NCBI GenBank assembly: GCA_016218905.1
Contig: JACRCS010000476.1
Location: forward strand, 1 to 15,634
Direction of reading: 5' to 3'
DNA from: Deltaproteobacteria bacterium
Lineage (GTDB): Bacteria > Desulfobacterota_C > Deferrisomatia > Deferrisomatales > JACRMM01
DNA length: 15,634 bases
A program made the position numbers and the translations under genes. Under the pieces are notes generated by a model. The model was not told the DNA's origin, ran no database searches, and was given only the letters and a program-made list of their open reading frames with translations. Shown here one piece after another: positions 1 through 5,362 of this stretch. Each line of letters begins with the position of its first letter. The stretch's first letter is position 1.

Positions 1-89
1 ACCCGCTCCGAGTTCGCCAGCCAGGCCGATCTCGCCCTGCTTCCGAGGCGCACCACAGATTGTGCTGGCGAGACCGTCCATTTTCGGCT

Positions 90-136
90 GTTCTCCGAAG
101 GAGAACCACTTTTTCCGAGCGCAGTCTCGGAAAAAG
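90..136. repeat. Two tandem perfect hairpins
   Basis: Two inverted repeats lie side by side. The first pairs GTTCTCC (90-96) with GGAGAAC (100-106) over a 3-nt loop. The second pairs CTTTTTCCGAG (109-119) with CTCGGAAAAAG (126-136), a perfect 11-bp stem with a 6-nt loop. They sit just before the ccsB remnant. The T run precedes the stem and the A run follows it, so neither strand gives the GC stem plus U tail of an intrinsic terminator. Role unknown; an RNA end or mRNA-stability structure is possible. Confidence 0.6.
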
Positions 137-152
137 CCTAGTTCAACTTGCC

Positions 153-392
153 ATGAACACCGCTGGCTGATCGGTGGACGTTTCTGTACGCGCTCCATCC
201 CGCGGCGCGGAGAAACCGGCCGCTCGGCCTCTCCGCGACAGGCGTCCTGATCGTCGGGTTCCTCGTCAATACCGCCGCCTTCGGCGTGCGGTGGCTTGAG
301 TCCCAGCCGCTCTCTCCACGGTGGGCTTCAGCGCCGTGATCTTCACATGCTGGGGCGTCAACTACGTCCTTTCGGGCCTTCACAGCTACGGC
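153..392 (+). pseudogene. ccsB: ccsB/resC-like cytochrome c assembly gene remnant (middle deleted)
   Basis: Two pieces of a CcsB/ResC (CcsA-type) heme-handling protein survive. From about 160 to 317 one frame reads an N-terminal membrane segment, including RWTFLYALHPAARRN and GFLVNTAAFGVRWLES, before a stop. From 321 another frame reads [20 protein letters not shown] (to about 389), the hallmark C-terminus of this family. A whole protein has several more transmembrane helices and the WGxxWxWD heme motif between these ends; all of that (roughly 200 residues) is missing, and the join is out of frame. A second frame change is needed to reach a likely ATG at 153. The C-terminal frame has no stop and runs into ppa. 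The identification rests on recognising the two conserved ends by eye. Confidence 0.7.
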
Positions 393-411
393 CGAGCCCG
401 AGGAGCAGACC

Positions 412-1065
412 ATGAGGAATCCGAAGTCGTTTTCCCGGTGGAGACCCCACCCCTGGCACGGCCTCTCCCCCGGCCCAAAGCCGCCCGAGTGGGTGCAGGC
501 CTACGTCGAGATGACACCCTTCGACCTCGTGAAGTACGAGGTGGACAAAGGGAGCGGGTACCTCCGCGTGGACCGACCCCAAAGAAGCTCGTCCCAGCCG
601 CCGGCCCTCTACGGCTTCATTCCGCAGACCTACTGCGGCGACCGAGTAGGCGCGCTAGCCTCGCCCGCAACCAACGGCGATGGCGACCCGCTCGACATCT
701 GCATCCTGTCCGAACGGCCCATCGCCCGGGCCGAGATCCTGGTGAACGCGAAGGTCGTCGGGGGGCTGCGGATGATCGACCACGGAGAGGCCGACGACAA
801 GATCGTGGCCGTTCTCGAGAACGACAACGTCTGGGGCCAGGCGAAGGAGCTCTCCGACCTGCCGCCCGTGCTCGTGGAGCGGCTGCGCCACTACTTCACG
901 ACGTACAAGCTGATTCCGGGGCAACCCTCCCGCGTCGACGTCGAGACGATCTACGGGCGCGAGGATGCCTATGCGGTCATCCGCGCCGCGCTCGCTGACT
1001 ACGAGAGCTCCTTTCGGGGCAAAGCCCGCAGGAGGGGAGAACGCCCGGAAGAGGAGTCGCCCTGA
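412..1065 (+). CDS. ppa: Inorganic pyrophosphatase, family I
   Basis: Soluble cytoplasmic enzyme hydrolysing pyrophosphate to two phosphates, which pulls biosynthetic reactions forward. The 217-residue protein carries the family I signature: KYE at 41-43, [12 protein letters not shown] at 66-77, the metal-binding GDGDPLD at 89-95, a second acidic patch EADDK at 126-130, and YK at 165-166. The opening [19 protein letters not shown] (15-33) and the length match a longer bacterial subgroup rather than the roughly 175-residue Escherichia coli type. The ATG at 412 has an AGGAG ribosome site about 8 nt upstream. It follows the ccsB remnant directly and is the only intact plus-strand gene here, so it is probably transcribed alone or from further left. 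The last 15 or so residues are basic then acidic and likely disordered. Confidence 0.96.
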   Translation: MRNPKSFSRWRPHPWHGLSPGPKPPEWVQAYVEMTPFDLVKYEVDKGSGYLRVDRPQRSSSQPPALYGFIPQTYCGDRVGALASPATNGDGDPLDICILSERPIARAEILVNAKVVGGLRMIDHGEADDKIVAVLENDNVWGQAKELSDLPPVLVERLRHYFTTYKLIPGQPSRVDVETIYGREDAYAVIRAALADYESSFRGKARRRGERPEEESP

Positions 1066-1472
1066 TACTCTCCGGGTCCGACCGCTTGAGCGCGCAAGTT
1101 CCTCCGGGCGCGTGGCTCATCCGGCACCCGAAGGAAGACCCCGAGCACGTGCACGTCATCACATCATGTCTCTGACCGGTCGAGGCTGGCGACGGCATCG
1201 AGGTGGTCGCGCCTGCCGCCGTCCTGAGAGCGCTCCGGTAAGGCCACCATGCTGGAGGAGCTCGTTCACAACCATTCGTCCCGCGCGGTCGAAAGCCCTC
1301 GGGGAGAGAATGTCTTCAACTCTCGTGTCTACGGTTTGAGGCGGTCCTATCCCCGCATGATGCCGGCAGGAGGCCCTCTTCGTCACTGAATACTGGGCTA
1401 CGGCTGGCGAGACGGAACCAGCCGGGAAGGGCCTGAAAGGCCGGGGCTGCCGGACACGGGCAGATGACGCGG
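1066..1472. other. Convergent intergenic region, no convincing gene
   Basis: About 400 nt separate the ppa stop from the stop of the minus-strand metal ATPase. Plus-strand reading frames are short, interrupted and resemble nothing I recognise; a 46-codon frame at 1249-1389 has no clear ribosome site. The only structure I see is a pair of hairpins near the ATPase end, listed separately. Confidence 0.5.
1401..1442. terminator. Tandem hairpins between convergent genes, possible terminator
   Basis: CGGCTGG (1401-1407) pairs perfectly with CCAGCCG (1418-1424). GGCCT (1430-1434) pairs with AGGCC (1438-1442) over a GAA loop. They lie about 30 nt past the stop of the minus-strand ATPase, in a convergent gap. 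Neither strand has a clear U run, so intrinsic termination is only possible, not shown. Confidence 0.35.
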
Positions 1473-3599
1473 TCAGGGAAGCAGCCTCGCGCGCGGGGCC
1501 GCTCGGAGGCGCCGTTTGGGTCTTCCCTCGCCGGAGGTGTGGCGCAGCGGCGTGAGAGCCCTCAACCCGATGGCGATGGTACCCGCGTTGTGGACCAGCG
1601 CGGACAGGGTCGGCGAGGCGAGCCCCGTCATGGCCATCAGCATCGCCGCGGAGTTGACGGCGATGATGGTCCGGAAGTTCTTCTCGATCAGCGTCATCCC
1701 GTCCCTGGCGACCTGCCGGGCCTCCAGGAGTGAGGCCAGGTCTCCCGCCTTGAGGAGCACGTCGCAGGCCTCCCTGGCCACTTCGGCCCCGTGGGCCAGC
1801 GAGATGCCCACGTCGGCATGCGCCAGGGCCGCCGTGTCGTTGATCCCGTCTCCGATGAGGGCCACCGTGTAGCCCTCCCGCTGCAGGGCCTTTACGACCT
1901 CCACCTTCTCGTCCGGGAGCACACGCGCCCGAAACTCCGGGATTCCGACGAGCTCGGAGATCCGATTGGCCGTCGGCTCTTCGTCCCCGGTGAGCATCAG
2001 GATTCGGCGAATGCCCCTGCGCCTGAGCTCGCGGACGAGCGGGCCGGCATCCTTCCTCAGCCTGTCGTGGAGGGCGATCAGCCCCATCAGCTTGTCGCCC
2101 CGGGCGACGTACACGACGGAGTACCCGCTCGCCGCCAGCGCGCGGACGTGCCCGTCTGCCTCGGAGCTGTCGATGCCCTCGTCTTCACAGACGAAGTGCC
2201 GGCTGCCCACGAGGACCCTTTCGCCTCCCACGTCGGAGGCGATGCCGTGGGCCGTGATGTACTCGAGGGCGGCGTGGTCCTCCTCGTGGGGAAGCCCTTC
2301 GACCAGCGCCTTCTCCGTCACCGCCGTGGCCAGGGGATGGGGGAAGTGCTCCTGCAGGCACGCCGCCTGCCGCAGAACGTCCTCGTCGGTATGGCCGTTC
2401 AGAGCCACGACCCTGACGACATTCGGGACGGCCTCGGTCAGGGTGCCCGTCTTGTCGAAGACGAAGGCGTCGGCCTCGGCGAGCTTCTCCAGGTACTTCC
2501 CCCCCTTGATCAGGACCCCGTGCTCGGCGGCCTTGGCCAGGGACGAAAGGATCGCGATCGGAGTGGAGAGCTTGATCGCGCACGAGTAGTCGACGAGCAG
2601 GACCGCCGCGGCCCGGGACGCATTCCCCGTCAGGGCCAGCGTGAGCCCGCTCAGCAGGAACGAGAACGGCACGATCCGGTCCGCCAGCCGCTCGCCGTGG
2701 CTCTGGTGCTCGGCCTTGAGTCCCTCGGCCTCCTCGATCAGCCGGATCACCCGGGCGGCGCGGGTCTCGCCCCCCACGCCCGCGGCCCGGATCTTCAGGG
2801 TACCTTCTTCGACGGCCGTGCCGGCGTAGACGGGATCCTCCGGAGCCTTCCGCACGGCGAGGCTCTCGCCGGTGAGGCTCGCCTGGTTCACCAGCGCCTC
2901 GCCCTCGGCGACCGCTCCTTCCACGGGGATCAGGCTTCCGCTCCGGACCACGACCACGTCTCCCTCCCGGACCTGGTCCAGAGGGAGCCGCAGCTCTTCG
3001 TCGCCCCGGAGCACCCAGGCCCACTCCTCCTCCACGTGGAACATCCTCGCGAGGAGCCTTCGGGAGCCGTGTTTCGTCCACTCCTCCAAGTACTCGCCGA
3101 GCCTGAGGAGGAACGAGATCATCGAGGCAGTGGCGAGGTCGCCGGTGGAGAGAGCCGCCCCCACCGCCGCGCCGTCCAGCGCGGCCACGTCCAGCCTGCG
3201 CTTGAGCAAGGAAGCGGCGCCCCTGCGCAGCACCGGAAAGGCACCCCGCACAGCCAGCACCGCGCCGATAGGAGGCGGAATGACGGGCCTCAGGAGGAGC
3301 AGGATGCCGGACCGGACCAAGGAGCCCCGCTCCCGCTCGAGCTCAGTCCGGGGTCTCGCCCGTCGAAAGCCGAACCGGGGAATCCGTTCCGCGCGCTCGA
3401 GCACGGCCGACCGGGTCACCGGGCGGCCGTCGTAACGGACCAGGAGCGTGCCCCGCCTCGGCCGAAAGGAGACCCGCTCCACCCCGGCGACGTCGTGGAA
3501 GTGGGCCTCCACGCTCTCCGGATCGATTCGGAGCATTCGGGGAACCGGAAGCTCGAGCCGGAGCCTGCCCGGCAGCTCGTGAACGATGCGCGCGCCCAT
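1473..3599 (-). CDS. P1B-type heavy-metal translocating ATPase with Tyr-Ser-Cys metal motif
   Basis: Inner-membrane pump that uses ATP to move a transition metal ion out of the cytoplasm. Numbering from the ATG at 3599 (708 residues): an HMA2-like domain at about 4-65 with PGRLRLELP but no CxxC; membrane helices at about 97-170; actuator loop TGES at 243-246; metal-site helix VDYSCAIKLSTP at 336-347, with YSC where most relatives have CPC or SPC; phosphorylation site DKTGT at 382-386; HP at 421-422; TGD at 537-539; hinge GDGINDT at 583-589; final helix pair with N649 and HN at 670-671. A TTG at 3602 is an alternative start; neither has a strong ribosome site. It ends a minus-strand cluster with an HMA2-like protein and two small membrane proteins, and is separated from them by a 7-bp repeat array. 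The metal is not determinable; Zn, Mn or Fe are candidates. Confidence 0.93.
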   Translation of the reverse strand: MGARIVHELPGRLRLELPVPRMLRIDPESVEAHFHDVAGVERVSFRPRRGTLLVRYDGRPVTRSAVLERAERIPRFGFRRARPRTELERERGSLVRSGILLLLRPVIPPPIGAVLAVRGAFPVLRRGAASLLKRRLDVAALDGAAVGAALSTGDLATASMISFLLRLGEYLEEWTKHGSRRLLARMFHVEEEWAWVLRGDEELRLPLDQVREGDVVVVRSGSLIPVEGAVAEGEALVNQASLTGESLAVRKAPEDPVYAGTAVEEGTLKIRAAGVGGETRAARVIRLIEEAEGLKAEHQSHGERLADRIVPFSFLLSGLTLALTGNASRAAAVLLVDYSCAIKLSTPIAILSSLAKAAEHGVLIKGGKYLEKLAEADAFVFDKTGTLTEAVPNVVRVVALNGHTDEDVLRQAACLQEHFPHPLATAVTEKALVEGLPHEEDHAALEYITAHGIASDVGGERVLVGSRHFVCEDEGIDSSEADGHVRALAASGYSVVYVARGDKLMGLIALHDRLRKDAGPLVRELRRRGIRRILMLTGDEEPTANRISELVGIPEFRARVLPDEKVEVVKALQREGYTVALIGDGINDTAALAHADVGISLAHGAEVAREACDVLLKAGDLASLLEARQVARDGMTLIEKNFRTIIAVNSAAMLMAMTGLASPTLSALVHNAGTIAIGLRALTPLRHTSGEGRPKRRLRAAPRARLLP

Positions 3600-3621
3600 C
3601 AACCTAGCCTGTTCATGCCTC

Positions 3622-3656
3622 GGACCGATAACCGACCACCGATGACTGAGAACTCG
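3622..3656 (+). repeat. Heptamer repeat array, copy 1
   Basis: Five contiguous 7-bp units of consensus NNACYGA, the last diverging to GAACTCG. The array begins at the unit GGACCGA (3622-3628) and ends at 3656, exactly before the stop codon (3657-3659) of the minus-strand gene on its right. It fills most of the gap before the metal ATPase. Two further arrays of the same length and unit lie at 8041-8075 and 8119-8153. Confidence 0.75.
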
Positions 3657-3866
3657 TCAATGGCCCGAAGGGCTCTCCTTCTTCTCCGTGCGTTGGAGCG
3701 CCTCGACCAGCGACTCCAAACGGTGGAGGCTCTCTTCCGTCTCCTGCTTGTGGCGCACCCGCGAGAGCAGATAGCCTCCGCCGAGGGCCGCGCCCGCTCC
3801 GAGGGCGGCCGTGGCCGCGGAGTAGAGGTAGCCCAACCACAGGCCCTTTTTCATCTCGTGCCCCAT
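3657..3866 (-). CDS. Small membrane protein with one helix and a short coiled coil
   Basis: A 69-residue protein that I cannot assign to a named family. One transmembrane segment rich in Gly and Ala spans about residues 7-35 (YSAATAALGAGAALGGGYLL), followed by a charged helix with leucine spacing at about 38-60 (TEESLHRLESLVEALQRTEK). This layout suggests an inner-membrane protein whose tail faces the cytoplasm and packs against partners. The ATG at 3866 is 4 nt after the upstream gene's stop and follows GGAGG overlapping that gene's end; ATG at 3854 (MKKG) is an alternative. Position inside the metal-ATPase cluster suggests an accessory subunit, which is inference. Confidence 0.72.
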   Translation of the reverse strand: MGHEMKKGLWLGYLYSAATAALGAGAALGGGYLLSRVRHKQETEESLHRLESLVEALQRTEKKESPSGH

Positions 3867-3870
3867 TCCC

Positions 3871-4212
3871 TCATCCCTCCGTCTTTTCGGGCCGGATCTT
3901 CGAGAGGCGCTCCTGCGCGATTCGCTCGATGCCCTCCAGGATCTCCCGCTCCCGCTCCACCTTCTCGGCCGAGGCCGCGAGATCGGCCTCGTACTGGTGG
4001 ACCCCCTCGGCCACGACGTCTTCGACCTCCTCCTTCAGCTCTTCACCGCGCCCGGCGACCCACTCCTTGAAGGCGTAGCCTTCCCTCACCACCCCGACGA
4101 GGCACGCGCGCGTGCGCCGGATGAGGGCCGGCAGCGCCAGCAGAGCGAGCGCGCCTCCCGCGCCCGAGGCCATGAGCCCGAGATTCTTCCTGCGGAAGGG
4201 GAAATCGGACAT
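3871..4212 (-). CDS. PacL/DUF1490- or DUF6110-like small membrane protein
   Basis: A 113-residue protein with a Gly/Ala-rich membrane segment at about residues 11-31 (SGAGGALALLALPALI) and then a long amphipathic, mostly acidic helical tail (about 40-110) with KEWVAGRGEELKEEVEDV. The layout matches PacL (DUF1490) proteins, which sit beside mycobacterial P-type metal ATPases and cluster them in the membrane, and DUF6110 proteins of anaerobes. No His- or Cys-rich metal motif closes the tail; only one Cys (37) is present, so a direct PacL role is unproven. The start at ATG 4212 is fixed by a strong AGGAGGGACC site, which excludes the longer frame starting at 4251. Cotranscription with its neighbours is likely. 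Confidence 0.78.
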   Translation of the reverse strand: MSDFPFRRKNLGLMASGAGGALALLALPALIRRTRACLVGVVREGYAFKEWVAGRGEELKEEVEDVVAEGVHQYEADLAASAEKVEREREILEGIERIAQERLSKIRPEKTEG

Positions 4213-4229
4213 GGTCCCTCCTTTCTTTC

Positions 4230-4254
4230 GGGTTGCCGGTGACAAAGGCAACCC
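4230..4254 (-). other. Hairpin in the leader of the PacL-like gene
   Basis: GGGTTGCC (4230-4237) pairs perfectly with GGCAACCC (4247-4254), an 8-bp stem with a 9-nt loop, in the 52-nt gap between the HMA2-like gene and the PacL-like gene. In the minus-strand transcript it ends about 9 nt before the AGGAGG ribosome site. No U run follows, so a processing or stabilising hairpin is more likely than a terminator. Confidence 0.55.
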
Positions 4255-4264
4255 ACCTATGATG

Positions 4265-4819
4265 TTAACGATCCGTTCCGTCGCTCACAAAGCGCCGTCC
4301 CCGGGCCCTATCCCTCCGGTGAGCCGAAGCGCTTCCCTCGCCTCGCCCCGAGGTCGGTCGGCGGGGCTTCCGAGGGGCGCTGCGGCACGCCTTCTTGGGC
4401 CGGAACCCGAACGCGGTGCGGTGGTCGAAGAGATGGAAAGCGAAGCCCCCCAGGAAGGCGACGCCGGCCGAGACGTGCAGCCTCTCCGACCGGACGAGCA
4501 GCCCGGCCATGCTGGCCGCGAGCGCCGCGAGCATTCCGCGGTGGATCCTTTTGGCCAAAGGGAACCGCCGGGTGCCGGGCCGCGTCGATGAAGAGGGACG
4601 AAGAGCGCCCTCGTCGAGAAGGGCCTCGAGGTGCGCCAGGAGCTCCTGTCCGGTCACGGTCTCCGGCTCGTAGCGGATCAGGAGGCTGCCCACGCGCGGA
4701 TGGGCCGAAACCTCCGTCACGCCCGCTTTGGCCCGGAGGGCCTTCGAGGCGTCCTCCGCGACGCGCCTCAGCCTCTCGTCTCGAACCCGCATCCTGCCCT
4801 CGACAAAGCTTGTGATCAT
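4265..4819 (-). CDS. HMA2-like domain membrane protein
   Basis: A 184-residue protein. Residues 1-70 form a ferredoxin-like HMA2 domain: EGRMRVRDE at 7-15, then VTEVSAHPRVGSLLIRYEP at 34-52. The same pattern (GRxR..., PRxGxLLxRY..., VT) opens the P-type ATPase in this cluster (residues 10-62 there), so the two share a domain. Both lack the CxxC of true metal-binding HMA domains. Two hydrophobic stretches follow at about 95-109 and 116-131, then a basic, probably disordered tail. The start at ATG 4819 is chosen because the domain begins there; the frame is open to 5071 but that extension is Arg/Pro-rich and looks non-coding. First gene of the metal cluster; a likely docking or regulatory partner of the ATPase (inference). 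Confidence 0.75.
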   Translation of the reverse strand: MITSFVEGRMRVRDERLRRVAEDASKALRAKAGVTEVSAHPRVGSLLIRYEPETVTGQELLAHLEALLDEGALRPSSSTRPGTRRFPLAKRIHRGMLAALAASMAGLLVRSERLHVSAGVAFLGGFAFHLFDHRTAFGFRPKKACRSAPRKPRRPTSGRGEGSASAHRRDRARGRRFVSDGTDR

Positions 4820-4890
4820 GAGCTGCCTAGTTTCTCCGGCGGCCCTCGAGTGCGCCGCACAGGCGGCGACGGGTGATCGGGACCGGGCCT

Positions 4891-4933
4891 TGTAGGACGC
4901 CGCCCAATAGGCGTTATGGGCGAAAGTCCTACA
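4891..4933 (-). promoter_or_regulatory. Palindromic operator-like element with TGTAGGAC arms
   Basis: TGTAGGAC (4891-4898) and its complement GTCCTACA (4926-4933) form a perfect 8-bp inverted repeat. The likeness continues inward: each arm, read 5' to 3', is TGTAGGAC, then 3 or 4 bases, then GCCCA. The minus-strand arm contains GGACTTTCGCCC, close to the core of the mycobacterial DosR/DevR box (GGGACTTTAGTCCC). It lies 72-114 nt upstream of the first metal-cluster gene, a normal place for an operator. A NarL/LuxR-family regulator is a guess; an RNA hairpin is the alternative. Confidence 0.5.
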
Positions 4934-5157
4934 CGGTAGCCGGGCCGGCAAGAACCGCAAGCTGGCAGACCGCGGGCCGAATGCCCCCTGGGCACGAGCC
5001 CTGTTTTGGCAGCGGGGCAGGGGCGGACGGGTTCGAGGCCACCGCACCGGGGCCGCCGGGCGGGTGCACAAGCGCCGGCAGCAGAAGCCCGACGGGCCCG
5101 GGCAGCCGGGCGTGGGGCAGCGCGTCCAAGATCACCCGCCGAGCCACGCCGGCCCGA

Positions 5158-5186
5158 GGCCCGTCAGTCCTCCGGCGGAGCGGGCC
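5158..5186 (-). terminator. GC-rich hairpin after the iron operon
   Basis: GGCCCG (5158-5163) pairs with CGGGCC (5181-5186), and CTCC (5170-5173) with GGAG (5177-5180) inside it, only 5 nt beyond the stop of the last iron-operon gene. No U run follows on the minus strand. It could mark the end of the transcript, but read-through into the metal cluster cannot be excluded. Confidence 0.35.
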
Positions 5187-5191
5187 CCGCC

Positions 5192-5362
5192 CTACATCTT
5201 CCGCCCGGGCGGCGCAGTTCTCCGGTTCCCGGTCTTGCCGCAGCTTCCTGCATCGCAACCCGGGCAATGCCCCTTCTTCTTCCAGACCGAGCGGTAAAAG
5301 AGCCAGCATGCTCCGGCGAGGATCAGTGCCATCCAAACGATGTCTGACGCGCCCATCGTCAT
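5192..5362 (-). CDS. FeoB-associated Cys-rich membrane protein
   Basis: A 56-residue protein with one membrane helix (about residues 7-25, SDIVWMALILAGACWLFYRS), a KKK positive cap and then CPGCDAGSC (33-41), the layout of the FeoB-associated Cys-rich family. Such proteins sit next to FeoB in many anaerobes and are thought to assist Fe2+ transport, perhaps through metal binding or redox at the cysteines. The start ATG at 5362 overlaps the feoB stop in an ATGA, so translation is coupled. An in-frame ATG at 5356 is the alternative. It takes the place of FeoC, which is absent here. Confidence 0.87.
   Translation of the reverse strand: MTMGASDIVWMALILAGACWLFYRSVWKKKGHCPGCDAGSCGKTGNRRTAPPGRKM

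Larger units (their letters stand above)
4820..5191. other. Intergenic region upstream of the metal cluster
   Basis: About 370 nt between the FeoB-associated gene and the HMA2-like gene. Open frames on both strands are rich in Gly, Pro and Arg, as expected for non-coding high-GC DNA, and I recognise no protein. It holds a GC-rich hairpin near the end of the iron operon (5158-5186) and a palindromic element (4891-4933), listed separately. A promoter for the metal cluster is expected here but I see no clear -35/-10 pair. Confidence 0.5.

Noticed and set aside
109..136. Intrinsic terminator
   Set aside because: The order is T run, stem, A run on both strands, so no U tail follows the stem.
1..141. 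Open frame at the left edge ending in TAG at 139-141, possibly the end of an upstream gene
   Set aside because: 46 codons without a stop are common at this GC content, the sequence resembles no family I know, and it runs through both hairpins.
1249..1389. 46-codon plus-strand frame starting MLEELVHNHSS
   Set aside because: No ribosome site, no recognised family, and it lies in a convergent gap with interrupted frames around it.
1791..4070. 759-codon open frame on the plus strand
   Set aside because: It runs antisense to the metal ATPase and the small membrane genes. Its composition (Pro, Arg, Gly, His rich) and lack of any recognisable motif mark it as a high-GC shadow.
4820..5071. Longer N-terminus for the HMA2-like protein
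   Set aside because: The extension is Arg/Pro/Ala rich and overlaps the palindromic element; the domain begins right at the ATG at 4819.
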